From: Membranipora membranacea
Lineage: Eukaryota; Bryozoa; Gymnolaemata; Cheilostomatida; Membraniporidae
Assembly (NCBI GenBank): GCA_914767715.1
Contig: OU612070.1
Location: 1,941,501 to 2,001,500, forward strand
Length of the DNA: 60,000 bases
Direction of reading: 5' to 3'
Of the stretch, positions 12,801 to 26,083 are shown piece after piece (within the stretch, counting starts at the first letter, position 1; each line of letters starts with the position of its first letter). A program made the position numbers and the translations under genes. A model generated the notes under the pieces. That model was given only the letters and a program-made list of their open reading frames with translations. It did not search any database and was not told the DNA's origin.

Positions 12801-15800
12801 GGAAGCAAGGAAGCGTAAAGCAACTTTTTTTCTTTGGTAAGAGAATACATCGATATTTGGAGATTATATCAGTTAAAACCTTCTCTCGGCATGCTAGAAT
12901 TATAACAATCTAAACAGAGTATGTATGTTATTGAGTCATCGTTATTGTGTATATGTGTTCAAAAGCAGGTTATGTCATTGATATTCTATCAATACAATTG
13001 CATGCTAAGTGATCACTACACACAAATTGGTGTGATATGATAAACGGCGCAGAGATAATGGTGTGATATGATAAACGGCGCTGAGATAATGTGTTGTTGA
13101 CTGTTGTTTAATGTGACACTTTCATCATTGCTTGCAGGTTTGAAAGTTGATGACATATCTGTTATCAAAGCTGCCAGCATGTTGAGCGCTGACAGCAAAG
13201 AGAGACAGATCTCCAGACTATTACACGAGATAGACTTACTCAAGGACCAAAACAGAAAGGTAAGTGGAAACTGCTCAAAACTAACTAACTGATCATAGCA
13301 CATTATATAACGCTCATTTACCATAGTCAGTCACCGTATATATTAGCTATTTTTATTTGTGTAAGTATTAAAATTCCTTAGTTTTGCCTTCTCACCAGTT
13401 CTTTAAGACTGTTTACATCAAACTGATCAAAAAGTGTACAATTTATTTTCGGTGCTAAAATGGAGCTAGTTAAGACAAATTAGATTACCAATATCAATAT
13501 CTAAGTGGCAATTATGAGCTATGGCCATAGAGTACCCTGCCGTATTGAGCACAATAATTTCTTCCACTGCTGCCAGCTGTATGGTTGAAATGTTTGCAGG
13601 TGTCTGGAGAATTAGCTGAGCAGATTACAGAACGCGATAAACTAAAGATAGAGAAGGATCTGAGAGATGTTAGTAACGAAGAACAGATCTCCTCCAGGGT
13701 ATCGAGTAAGTCTGTGTGTCTGTCTGTCCTGTCCGCCTCCAGTACTGTTTGCACTTAGCTTTCGCTCTTCCCCTAATCCAAAGGCAAGCTTTACACAGGA
13801 GGAAATGGTTCCCTCGTCGCATATGATTGAAAAAAATCGAAATACATCGATCGCTAGCCAACAACCATCTTCATGTGACCTCCCACCTTAGCTAGGTAAA
13901 TATGATGGTATCAAACATTGAGTCACCCTAAAATGACTAAACTATACTCTGTGCAGTATTAAGTAATTTTTTCTTTTTAGTTTTAGTACAAGAGATATAT
14001 GAAAAACAGAAGCAGCGTGACAAAGCAATAATGGGCAGACTGAAGCTTGCCAATGAGGAGAGAGACAAAGCGCTCATTCTTGTCACTTCTCTCAAACAAG
14101 GCCAATCTATGTAAGTTTGTTTTATGTTTAGTGTCATGAAAGTGCTCATTTGGTTCCTGCAGAGCGTCGCTCACCATTAATTGCATTAATTCCAGTTCCA
14201 TTTCCTAGTTGGTTGACTGGATGAAAACTTGATATGGCCTGTTGAAGATGTTACCCTGCAAGCAAATTCCCTGCTACAAGGGGCATTGTAAATTCGAGTT
14301 ATCTTCCCTTGACTTTTTACTTCAGAGAGTAGGCAACTCCTAAATATGATCCTAGTTTCTAGCAAGGAGTTGGATTAATTTAAAAATGAAAAACCAATAT
14401 ACTGATGTATTTATGCGTCTATAGGCCCATGTTTCAAATAGATGTGATTATCATGTGAGAACTTATGACCTGAAACAGACAGAAGTGCTGAATTGATTTG
14501 TTAAATAAAGATTTGTTTGTAAGTCCCTCCTTTAGGATGGCGCTACGGCTGGGCTTACCTTACGTGAATATTATATTACAAGCTCGATATTTAGTGTTTT
14601 TTGTTGTTGTTTGCTCCTCTTGAAGTACCTGTAGACCCCCCTCCCTCTCCCCCACCTACCTTGTCATATAGTTGTTATGAATGCGTAAGCTCCGCCAGTA
14701 TGTCATCATGAAAGAGGGACTGTTTTTCTAATTTGCCGAATGAAGTCAGCATTTCAATCTCAGGTCATCAATCCTCACAGGATGGTCACAGAGAATTCAA
14801 ACTTCGACCCATAGATGGAAATAGACATTGAGAAATAATTTATTAGGTTAGCTCAACTCACAATTTTACATGCCCAGGAGTGTTGGCTATTGACTAAAAC
14901 GTTATAACAATGTCCTTATTATTATGTTGATTTTTTGTCACCATTGAGGTAACCGAATACAATTGAGGCTTTATATATATCATGAATAACTTAAGTGAAG
15001 GCCATTTATGCTACTTCGAACAATTTTGGCTTGATATCCAAAAGGGTGACCCATAACCTCTTATTCCAATTAATATCACCTTCCTGCTAGCTAAAGTAAT
15101 CAGGTTGGTTTGGGCTCTCTATAATATTTGGTCTTGTGTTTCAGGTTGGATATTTTGTCTGAAGATGAAGACGATGAAGTGAAAAAGGTAAAATTCCATC
15201 TTAGCCTCAGATGTTCTGTTAGTCTGTGAAATATTTTTTAGTCTGAAAGATCAGTATCGAAGCTATCAATCAGCAGCAATCTATGCAAGCTTGTATATGA
15301 CTGTGTTTGATGAGTTCGTGTACATCAGTCTTTGTTTATGTTTTAAAATGATCTATTTGAGTCTTGTGAATCTCGGTATTACTGTTGGATGAGATATGTA
15401 TTGGAGAAACAATAATCATATCAGGGGCTCTTCGAGTCATGTAGTATTATTAATAATACCCATCGAACATGTCACCTAACTTGTGTATATTATTTACGGT
15501 AGACTTTGATGACCACGTTAGACATGGAGTATAAAACAGGAGATATACTTGATACTATCCATGGCTCAACACAGAAATCACGAGAGATACACACCAAACA
15601 TATCAGAGGTCTAACCAGTGAGAGAGACGCTGGCCAGGCTAAGGTTTGATAGATCTAAAATGTTTTATATGCTGGCGGAGTAAATGAGGGCTAGAGTTTA
15701 ATTTGAGGTGACTTGATGTTAGCTGGCGCCAATTCTCAGTGGCTAAAGTTGCAGTATAAAAAAGGCAAACTTTTCCTCCTGCGAATACTTTACTCTAGAG

Positions 15801-18800
15801 TTGTTTTGGGAGAAAAATGTTAATGTTAAATGTCAATTTCTGTAACGTTCTGTAGTTTGTGAGAGAAAATTAAGAATTGACAATTATGACCCTAGTGCAG
15901 TTTAACATGCTAAACTCTCCTCTCAGGTGAGCTCAAGTTCATAATGGCCACAACTCAGTCAATCTGCCCAGATTATTTTTTTGCGAGTTTGCAGCCCCGG
16001 CGTCAACTTTGTCAAACAAAAGTTTATGTTACAATTTTGTTATGTTTGTTGGTCTAACACAGGCAAGTCATTGATTTTCCCAGTATAACACAGATTATGT
16101 GGCTGCGAGGCTATACAGGGAAGGTGGGATACACTCTCACACTCCTCCCTGGTCCAGAAAAGTCATTTAATATGTTACATTATTTGGAGTTATGTTTCCA
16201 ACATCGATGGATAGATAACTCTAAGTCTTTGTTCTAAAGTCACTGTAAATTAAATCTCGATAGATTTATCACGATAGTCATTCTTATTCGTCAGATATCA
16301 GAGTTGGAAATGGAGTTACTGAGAACACAGAGACAGTTAGATGACTTACTACCGATACAAGAGGAACAACTTCAGGTCAAAGTAAGTTGTCCGCACTGAT
16401 TTTGATTTTTCCTCGAACAACTAAAAAGAGGTTTTAACAAAAGAATGTGTACCAGTAGTGGAGCTTTCGACGTTGAATGTTCCAGCTCCCGGCACCCTTG
16501 GGTGTATCTCCTGGAAGAGTTTTATCAAATTAATCTGTAGCAATAAGGTGATTCCTGTGGACCAGATTCTGATATATATAGCAAAATTAACGGAAAATTA
16601 CAGTAAAATTTCAACACACACGTTCTCTCACAATTGTTGTTGCTGTAGCACGCGTTTCATAAATAACTGCACAAAAACAGCTCCCAAGTCTTTTTAGTCA
16701 ACCAATGGGTAGATCTTGTGTTAATTAAATAATGAAACATATATTCTTGACTTTAAGTGAATGTGTAAGCACAATTATTGATGAACCAAAGGCATAAAGA
16801 CTCTCTAAATGCATATGATTTATGTTCTAAAATGGTTAAAAAGATAGATCACAGTGGCACTGGGGATGCTATCCTGGTGTCAACTTGCTCCACATTTGAG
16901 GATAAAGTGTTGTTAGGAAGGATGTAATTAACCTATCAGAATAAGATAACACATTATAAGAAAATTAATAACCATCAACGTAAATCTCAATTCCAATTAT
17001 AACTAGCATCACCGCCCAGAACCATATACCAATCACCACAGATCTTTTAGTAAGATTGCAACTAGTCACTGCATCAAAACATACAGATAAAATGAGAGGT
17101 GATTGATGAAATTGCTCCAAGCGGTGAAATTATTATCATATTTTTAGTAATCTCTGAGATTTCAGTTGGTCGTGTCTGGCCTAATTGAGCTTCGCTAAAC
17201 AAACACACTCTCGTTTAATGATAAATTATGACATGATGTCAGGCCAGTTTCACTTAATTCATTAAACACTAGGTTTGTCACGGCTAAATGAAAATAAACT
17301 TAAACTCATACAGGATGTTCAAGTTGTCAAAATTCTTTCATATTCTAGCTGATATGATACGCTATAAATAAAGGACCAGTCAATTTCTTAAAAGACCACA
17401 ATATAAGCACTTTGCATTGAAACGGAGAATTTAAAAAAAGTCATTGTAAGAAATGTTGTTTGCTCAACGCTCTACGTCAAGGTGAAATGTAAAACATGCA
17501 GGTCTACTTGACTCTCCTTAGGGCCTCGAGAAGTGCTAAATGAAAATTTTTCAAGGGACACTTTAAAGTTTTACCAAGCTTGAAAAGCTTGAAAAGAAAT
17601 GCATTAAAAATTTCCAATTTATTTTCACCGTTGCTATGGAATTATTTCGTAAATTTTGATCACAAATTTGAGGTGGATCGGCCCAATTTATATATTTTGC
17701 GTGCTACTATGCCGGAAAACATAGAATTGAATGAAATACAGCAGCCAACAATAGCATATTAATATCAAAAAGTTATCACGTAAATGATATCACCATGTTT
17801 CTTTGCGGTTCCTGATTATGAAACATATTGCAAATAGTTTGCTACAAATATTGTTTTATTTGTAAAAATAAGGGGATATCTTTCCAAACAAATACTTGTT
17901 TATCATATTGGTTACGTTTGATTTGGCAAGTTAGTGTTTTAGAAGCAAACACTATTATTCTGTTGACTATTTGGTGATAATCTTATAATCAACATTGTCA
18001 AGGGTCATCATTTTGCTGTGTAGCCGATATTGTAGTTTGGGTTAAGTTTTTACTTTAGTTTGCACATTGTGATTTATACACATACTTGAAAATGATTATT
18101 TTGCATACAAAATAATGTTTGTATTTTTTAGTTGATAATATTTATTTGAGTTTGCTTAGCAAATGGCTGCAGGCCTATTGACTGTCAACAAAAAAAACCA
18201 ACACAATCCGTGCTCGCTCAGATTCAGCTCGTTTTTTGTGTCAGCAGCGGAGAAGAGACCTGTAAGCTCTGAGTAGAATTTTGGTGAATCTTGTCACAGT
18301 CACACACAAAGGATCGATATCTCTGTACATTTCAAAGTCATGAAAAATTTCCATGTCATAGGCTGACGTGGTGAGAAATATTTTAACATCAAGGATATTG
18401 CTAGTTTATATTTTGCGGCAGTTGTGATGTGTGTTTTCGTTCAGTTAACATTTAGATAAGACAGCTTTGCACAGTACAAGATCAATAATACCTCAATACA
18501 CCAATGTTTTATGTTTACACAAGGTAACATTAAGCCCTAGCTGGCGCCAACTGTCTAGCTCGTTTTGATGTATATAGTTTGGACTTCATTGCTGCTAAGG
18601 TCTTTGACGCTAAGGTGTATGTGTAGGTGAGGAACAATGATTTCATCATGATGTAGATGGAAATATTCACATCAGCGAATCAATGTCGGCGTCCCGACAT
18701 CAAGGCGGAAAATAGTCAAGTTTCAGATTTTCAGCTAGGGTATTAGCATTTCATGGTGGGGTTTTGTGTGACAGTTTCAGTGTGTGAAGTTTTTCTGGTT

Positions 18801-21800
18801 GAAAGTGATACCTTGTTGTGCAAACTGTGCATATTGACAAAGCTCTCATCGGAGCTAGCGCAAATTTACAGAAAATATTAGCTTTGTTTATATGTCAACT
18901 CTCTAGTCCTCTTATATTGCAAGTTGGCAAACAATTCTGTAAACTCTGTAAAGTGAGCAAATTCCTGCCTAGATGCCAGGGTGGATGGCGCGCCATCGTT
19001 TGTGGTCTGGGGATGGTTTGGAATTTCATAAGACACTCATCACTAAATCACTTATGTCCCAACGGTAAACTTGACAATAACCCCAATTTTTTGTTTTCAA
19101 ATCACATTTTCTTTCCTCGTATTCGAGCAAGGCATTTCAATGGCTCAATTAGCAACTTTGTTCCAAATAAAGGGATTAAGGCCACCCCAAGGCTTGTTTT
19201 GCGCCACCCCTGGATTGTTACTGTTGTTGGTGTGAAAGCTGAAAGTTGGAGGGCTAATAATGTTTGGCTTAAAAGACTAGGTAATCATTCAGTGTATGTG
19301 AAATAAATAAGATAAAACAGTGCTAATTGTTACATACATACAAACCCAATAGATGGGCATACATAATACACTGATTAGGGACCCCAAATCAAACAAATAT
19401 TATCATAAGTTAATGTAATTTTCTAAAGAAATCTTATTTATTGCGTTGACTCGACAAATCTTATTTATCCTGCTAAATGGTGTTAATGATGTTTACGTTT
19501 CTCAAGTAAAAACAAACGTTCCGTGGTTTCATTTAGACAGGAAATCTGGCTTGTTCATTTTTGAATAATCAAAAATGATGCTGGTCAGCTAGCCATTCAA
19601 TTTTTTTTAAATTCTTGAGGCAGCAATTGCTTTGTCAGACCATATGTGTCTTTTGTCTTAACTGACCAGAGTACAATACTGTTATGCCAAGGATTGGAGT
19701 GTATTGTAATGGCCTGCCAGCCTCCCCGCAAACTTTTAATAGCCATTAGCATGTTGTCGTGAAAATCATTTCAAATTTTATACATATCCTGTCACTTTTC
19801 AAATGTAAAAGCTATTATGAAAGCTTTCCCTTTAGATAGAGGCAGTCGTTCTAGAATAGATACAGGACAATATTATGGTGAGGTCAAAAGATTAGCCAAA
19901 ATGGAGTTACTTTGTTCTATTCATAGAGTTTAGCCAACAAAACATGTCAAACCCTCCCTATTTATCTCGTATCTGAAGTTCGGAGTCACCTAAGATCATG
20001 TATTTATAGCTAGAGACACCAGGGCCTGAGTGTTTTAAGCAGTAATGAGGTTTTTAGCACTGAGTAGGAACGTTAAGGTTTGAGTGAAAGGTGCGATAAA
20101 TATAATGGCCCTCTAGATAGTAGTTATGCATTCCAGCTTTACCTAGAAACCGCACAGCACAGTGATTGGAGATATGGTACTGTTATCTCCGAGGTTGGGT
20201 TTAGTCCTTAAGTGTTATTGGCAAAACACCCAATTATTCCAAAATCTGACTGATAACATATAAATCTCTGGTCGGGAACAAAGCGCAAAATTTTGAAATC
20301 TTGGTATACCAGCGAGGAACATGAAGTATATTATTTTGCAGGAAGCTGAGAAAACTGTGTAGGTGGTAAATTTCTTAGTAATAGATAAGGAAATTATATC
20401 TATATGTGAGGTATTTCAATGTTGCAATCAGATTTGAATGGAAAGTTTGGCAAGACTTGGATCAATTAAGACTCGTAACATCGAACAGAGTAGATTGGAG
20501 ATAAATTGATAGGCCGACATGGTCTTTCGTCATAGTCGTCTAATGGTTGCTAAATTCAAAACTAGGTTTCGATACAGGTGAAAATTTTGTGGTATGTATA
20601 ATTGCTGTCTTTGCTAATAGTAACAATTGTTTGGTTTATTTCCAATGGAAGAGGATTATAGATGTAGTCTGGCCAAGAATAATGTCCTTACCCAGCATAG
20701 CTAGCGTTGGGTTGATATTTTAGAATTAGGTACACACTATCTCCACAGACCCATGAGTACATATAAGCGTTTGTGGTCTGCTTTATCATTCACTATGATA
20801 ATTCCAGTGTACATAACTTATCAGTCCCCACCACAACCTGGATTTAGTACAAGAGCTCTCCTACTTCAACATCAGAATTGACTGCGATTATATTAGGCGA
20901 TTAGCATTAAGATATCCATATGTCATCGTCGCTGTCTGCCGTCAGCGAGAGCATACCCGTGGGTAACTCGCACCGATTGTCTAAAGTTACATCGATATAT
21001 AAAACGGTCCAACATAATTCACCAATCATATCAGATAGATGGATGGGTATGGAGACCATACCGAAAACTTTTTTTAGAGGGATCTATTTCTTTGCAATCA
21101 AATTGTCTAAAAATATTGCAGGGCTTGATTTAAAAAAATGTTTAGAAAATTATGAGGTAATAGGAAATACATAATTGTTAAAATATTCTTGAGGGAAAAA
21201 TTATAACAAAATAGTAATTTTGTTATTCTAGTATTCATCCATATATTTATGTGTTCACTTCCTGTGATGGCCTGCGCTCTGACTGATGACCTAGCATGAA
21301 TACTAACTATCCTTGTGGATAGAAAGTTAAATTAGGCGGATTAATTTAATATCCCAGAGAGACATGACAATTCTCTTCTGTTATCATACAGTACTAAGTC
21401 TCACTCCCATAGTGATGCTTTATTTAAACAAAAGATTATTTCAGCTAGCAGGAAATCAGGGCAGATCACTAAACTTGTTTGAAAACTGTTTTCCTTGAGC
21501 TGTATTCCCTTGTGTGTGTAGCTGATTTTATGACTATATATAATGTGCGGAGCTGCCTGCTTTTGATTTTGTCATTAAAATGATTTCGCCTGTTTAAATT
21601 CATTCATAACTATTGCAGTCAATGAACATTGGTAAATAATCTGCGGCAAAAAATCAAACTTGTAAATCTCAACAACCCAAAATGTAAATATAGGAAGTTG
21701 TCAATGAGAAATATGTAATCATTTGTATGTAGATAAATAAAATGTTGTGTACTAAGCGTAGATAATTGTATGTGTTTTAGCGCGGCGTTACAATCGGTGC

Positions 21801-24800
21801 ATATTTGTGTACATATGATGTGTGTATATGTGTGTTAGTAAGGACAGTAGTACACTATCTATTTTATTTGTATTATCGAAGGATGATCAGTCACTATGTT
21901 GACTTATTGCTCACAATATCAGATTAAATGTGTATATAAACTGAAAAATTCTACTGGAATCTGTGTAAATTACTTGTACATTTTGTCTGAGTATAGTAGT
22001 TTTGTGCAATCGCACGGCAAAAAGGTAAATAACGATTCAACAGGGAGGTAAATAAGTCACAAATACACGCCATCGATCCGAAGCATAATGAGTGAATGAT
22101 AGAATCACTTGAAATAGAATATCATAAAATATTCATGCTTGGCTTGAGTCGATATAGGTATTCACTGTGAAAAGAGTGAAATGTGGTAAAACAATAATAA
22201 CATTGCATGAAAAACTTGGTTGCCAAATAATGGTCCGATTATTGAAAGTGAGATTAATGATTGAAGGACAAAAGAAAGTCGTGTAGGATTTGAAAGGTTG
22301 CCTTCTTTAATTCTTGGTTTTGGCTCCATAAACTACAAAAGCTTTCATATCTGTCATCGCTATCATTCTTAACCTGATGCCCACGCAGCTCTGCATATAT
22401 CATTGCTCACATGTACGTGGCAGCGGTAAAGAATTATTTATTATTTTTCTGCTACATCAATAGCATGGGACATCGTATTGTCACTGGTTCTCTTTCATCA
22501 TGGAGCTTGTTTGTATATTTTAGTCCTGTTGTCATTATTACAAGCCCCTGTGACAATGAATGCAGAGCAAAAATAATATCAATCCCATTAGGAAAATGTG
22601 CTAATGGCATGTTTTGATAAGCCTGTATTGTATTTTTTATCATTACATTGAATAAATTAAGGCCTTTTTTCATTGATAATGCATTCATTCTTAGCAGGGT
22701 TGTAATACAACATTGAGAAACTTTGGCAGGCGTGGGAGTCGTACATGGCGGATTTAAAATCATGAGGCTTTTTCTCCCAGCTGCATGGGATTATATTATA
22801 TCCCAGCTCTGTGCTAAAACATCTTCATTGTATGTACAAAACCCTTCACAAAATTTCAAAGTTTTCTTGGATACTTATAATTATTTTGCACCAAATAAGC
22901 AGCATTGGCTTCAACAAGAGATAAGAATTTTGAAAATAAGTATCTGAGCACCTTGATGGTGTAATAATGATTTCACCTAGAGATTTAAAATTTTAAGTTT
23001 TCACCGTTTAGTAACCGAACTTGTTTATAATCAGTATTGTTGAACAGCACTTTACCAGTTATAAAGAGGCAGGGAATGATGCCTACAACCCACGGTCCCC
23101 CCCCCCCCCCGTCCTCTGCTACATCACACTATCAGTGAAGATTATCACTTATGTTCATCAGTTGTGTTGTTGGTTGTGTTGGTCATGCCTTAAAAATTTC
23201 ACAACTTTGTAGGCTTCAGTATAAGTGAAAGTTTGACATGTAGGGACGCAGCATGGCATACTTAGATGAGATACTGTTGTGACATGCTCTAAATAAGATT
23301 AAGCATATCTAGTAATAACAAGACAAAGATAATATTGCTCTTTTCTGAGGTGAACTTGTGTCTCCACAAATACAAGTGTCATGACACACAGTCCACTAAA
23401 GATCACAGCAATGTCACTCCTCAATGCTGATCCTCACAAAACCATTAGAGAAACAATATTCTGATTAATAGGAAAATGCTAATATTTGTAAAAATGTGCT
23501 CAACATTGTGAAATTATGAAATGTACACTAAATTGCTGGTGATAATTCCTTTAAAATTTTTTATTATTCTTGAATAAATATTGGATGGACATGCATTAAG
23601 CCTCTCCCTGTGTATAAGATGCAGTTTGTTTAGCTGTATAATTTTGTTTTCGTATGTTTGCTAAATCTTCTAAAAATAATTCGGGTATTATCTCAAAGTT
23701 TGATTAAGATTTTAGGGGGTAATTTGAAATTGTATAAATGGCTTTCCAAGCCTAAAATTGTCTAATCCATGCCTTCACACAGCCTTTCTATACATTTCAA
23801 ATTTCAGCGTGAACGGTCCTAGCAATCAAACAAACAAATTCAACACTAATTGTTTTAGAGTTTTGCTCATTGTCACTCGGATGACAGGCTATCATCACAG
23901 CTCCAATCAATAATCATCATCATTATACCTGGCTAAAGGTGACATGTCTTTTTAAACGCAGTTCTTTTTAAATAAAAAGTGTTATACCAACAAAGAGTCT
24001 ATTTTACATGCCCGGAAAAAGCACAATGGCCAGTGATGAATAGCAGAATGCTTTGTTGTGCTCTTTTTTATTTAAATAGTTTAATCGATACAAACACACA
24101 CATGACATGACTCAGAGGTGACACTTTTAAGCAGGTATCCCTGTGTATGGGTTGACAGTTAAATGACATCTCGTGTAGGTGCTCTGAATCACCAAATGCA
24201 CACGTAGATACATTCCTATCCGCAATAGGCTGTAACTCGATCCTGTTGGTTTTTTTTGTTGCCCCAACACGCTGACAACAAGCAATTTATTTACCTTCTT
24301 AGGAAACGGGTTTTGTGATTTGTATTTCAATGCCACCCATCAAGCGGCCTACTAAGTAGTGTAACTATTTGTACATTCGTATTTTTAATCACACTTAAAA
24401 GACTTTTAGCCTCCCAAACTCATCCATAACTCCATCGTACAAATCTTAGGTCATTGTCTTACCCGCCATTTCTCTAAATAGTTATTGGTACAGGAGAGAG
24501 AAACTTTTTAAAGAGAGATTGAAATATTTAGCCGCAATCTTAGCTACAACCTGCCCAATCATGTATCAACTGTCACTCTTCTTGTCAGACAGACATTAGA
24601 ACAGATTTCACTGTTTACACTTTTACTCTTTGTGATGTTTTATAGAAGCAGCTGTCTATGACTCAACACGAGAGAGACATGGCCCTGACCAAACTCAGGA
24701 ATTTAGAGGAAGAAAACAACAACCTCAAAATTTACTACGGGTTTGTAACTTTTCCCTGTACTCACATTGCATGTGAAAATATATCGGGACATTTTTTTCT

Positions 24801-26083
24801 AATTTATTGTCCAAAATAAATCTTTAAATATCTATAAATATTGAAATAAGTTTTACAAAATTGGATACACAGACTACAATATTAATCCATCGGTAGTTTT
24901 TTTCATGCAGCCCCAGAGATTTAAATCTATTCCTGGCGGTGGGCGTCATCTCATTTTCCTTTTTCCTGTCAATCTTCAATAAACTCAAATGGTGGTTATA
25001 AGGTGTTGCGAGAACATCTGACTTAACCTCCGTATAACTAAATTATTGTTCCTCTCGCCCCTCAGGTTACACAAGTCTCTATCTAAGGAGCAGAGCTGGA
25101 AGGAGCAGTATAATAACTCTCTAAATCAGATGCAGCAGTTAATAGCTCAGAGAGACGGAACCGTCATCGATGCTCAGAAAGAGACTAATAAACTACAGGT
25201 GGGCAGATTACGCATAAAACAAATCACTAGCTAATGAAATTTTTGTGCATTCAAGTTTGGTGATCATCATCTTAGATACTTCATTTTTAAACTTTCTCAG
25301 TAAGCAGTGAGCTGTATATTCTTTAAATTGATTTTTAAAATTTTCAGTCCTTAGTTTGGAACTTGCCTTTCTGGTTTGTTAATACTTGCTAAATTCTTGG
25401 CAGAGACCAGAGATAACCTTACCTATTAATATAGGTAACATAACGGGTGCACTGCCCTCTTACCTGGGAGTATCGGACTGTGGTAAGAGATCAGTGCGCT
25501 CATACCAGGAAGGTATACTGTACTGTATTGTATTATACTGTACTGTATTGTATTATACTGTACTGTATTGTATTATACTGTACTGTATTGCATTATACTG
25601 TACTGTATTATTTATCTGTTGTAGGAGATAATACAGGAAGTAACTGAGGAGAGAGACTCGCTCAGTATGAATCTGGAGAAACTTCAGGCATCCGACTCTG
25701 AACATCTGAAAATTAACGAAAAGTAATTATAATAATAATAATTGTAATCTGTAGATTATACTACCTAATCTGTGTTGGGTGAAAAGGTTAGTTTAAATTG
25801 TGCTACCAACGACTCAACATTTGATGATCAGTTGCCAGCTGCTAAGTAGTTTGTCCTACATTGGATTTGCATGGATACCTTTGAGAAAAAAAGTGTGATT
25901 TTTTGCCTACTGATATGCATTCTATCTACTATGTCAGGTAATGTCTCATGGTTGTAGCCGACTCTCACGCTGTTGTTCTGTAATGATTAATTCTATAAAT
26001 CTCCCTCTTTCAGGCTGCAGAGACACGTAAATGTTCTGCAGAAGAAATTAAAGAAGCTCTCGACAGACCAAGGAACTGTCTAA
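9819..26083 (+). CDS. MIPOL1: MIPOL1 (mirror-image polydactyly 1) coiled-coil protein, 14 coding exons, 582 aa
   Basis: Exons: 9819-10009, 10520-10699, 11102-11238, 11981-12196, 13138-13259, 13600-13705, 13981-14110, 15145-15187, 15503-15643, 16295-16381, 24646-24740, 25066-25198, 25625-25722 and 26014-26083. The sum is 1749 nt, an exact open frame ending in TAA. The C-terminal two thirds matches MIPOL1: a leucine-rich coiled coil with KERQISRLLHEIDLLKDQNRK (about 263-282, quoted in part), an EIYEKQKQRDKAIMGRLKLA-type block (about 321-340), the diagnostic IYYGLHKSLSKEQ (about 480-492) and the terminal LQRHVNVLQKKLKKL. The N-terminal part is different: a charged segment, then KKKKGGRG and a Pro/Gly/Met/Gln-rich stretch (about 145-240) that I do not know from vertebrate MIPOL1. 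The start ATG at 9819 is the first in frame. A second ATG lies four codons on. The molecular function of MIPOL1 is not well defined. A poly(A) signal AATAAA is at 26827-26832. Confidence 0.92.
10875..10945. repeat. 15-bp tandem repeat in MIPOL1 intron 2
   Basis: About 4.5 units of CAAGACTGCTTACCA with few changes. Confidence 0.9.
13029..13090. repeat. 31-bp tandem duplication in MIPOL1 intron 4
   Basis: Two units beginning GGTGTGATATGATAAACGGC, differing at one position, about 50 bp before the exon 5 acceptor. Confidence 0.9.
15672..15806. mobile_element. MITE-like element, copy 2 (MIPOL1 intron 9)
   Basis: Shares GAGGTGACTTGATGTTAGCT and the end block TTTTCCTCCTGCGAATACTT with copy 1, and ends ACTCTAGAG. 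It is the shortest copy and non-coding. Confidence 0.5.
16382..24645 (+). other. 8.3-kb intron 10 of MIPOL1
   Basis: By far the longest intron in the window; most others are 0.2-1.3 kb. It holds no recognisable gene. The longest open frame (18818-19306) lacks an ATG and resembles nothing I know. A C-homopolymer tract lies at 23097-23110. In vertebrates the MIPOL1 introns carry FOXA1-linked enhancers, so this intron is a reasonable place to look for FoxA regulatory DNA; that is inference only. Confidence 0.7.
25513..25610. repeat. 20-bp tandem repeat next to MIPOL1 exon 13
   Basis: About five units of ATACTGTACTGTATTGTATT fill the intron end, stopping only about 13 nt before the acceptor AG at 25623-25624. 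Confidence 0.9.

Noticed and set aside
18818-19306. 162-codon open frame inside MIPOL1 intron 10
   Set aside because: It begins at GTG with no early ATG, its composition follows the AT-rich background, and no domain or motif is visible.
22411-22947. Open frames on both strands in MIPOL1 intron 10
   Set aside because: Overlap one another, biased by AT content, no motif and no splice support.
25386-25647. Cys/Tyr/Leu-rich frames (repeated LYCTVLYYTV)
   Set aside because: Translation of the 20-bp tandem repeat in MIPOL1 intron 12.
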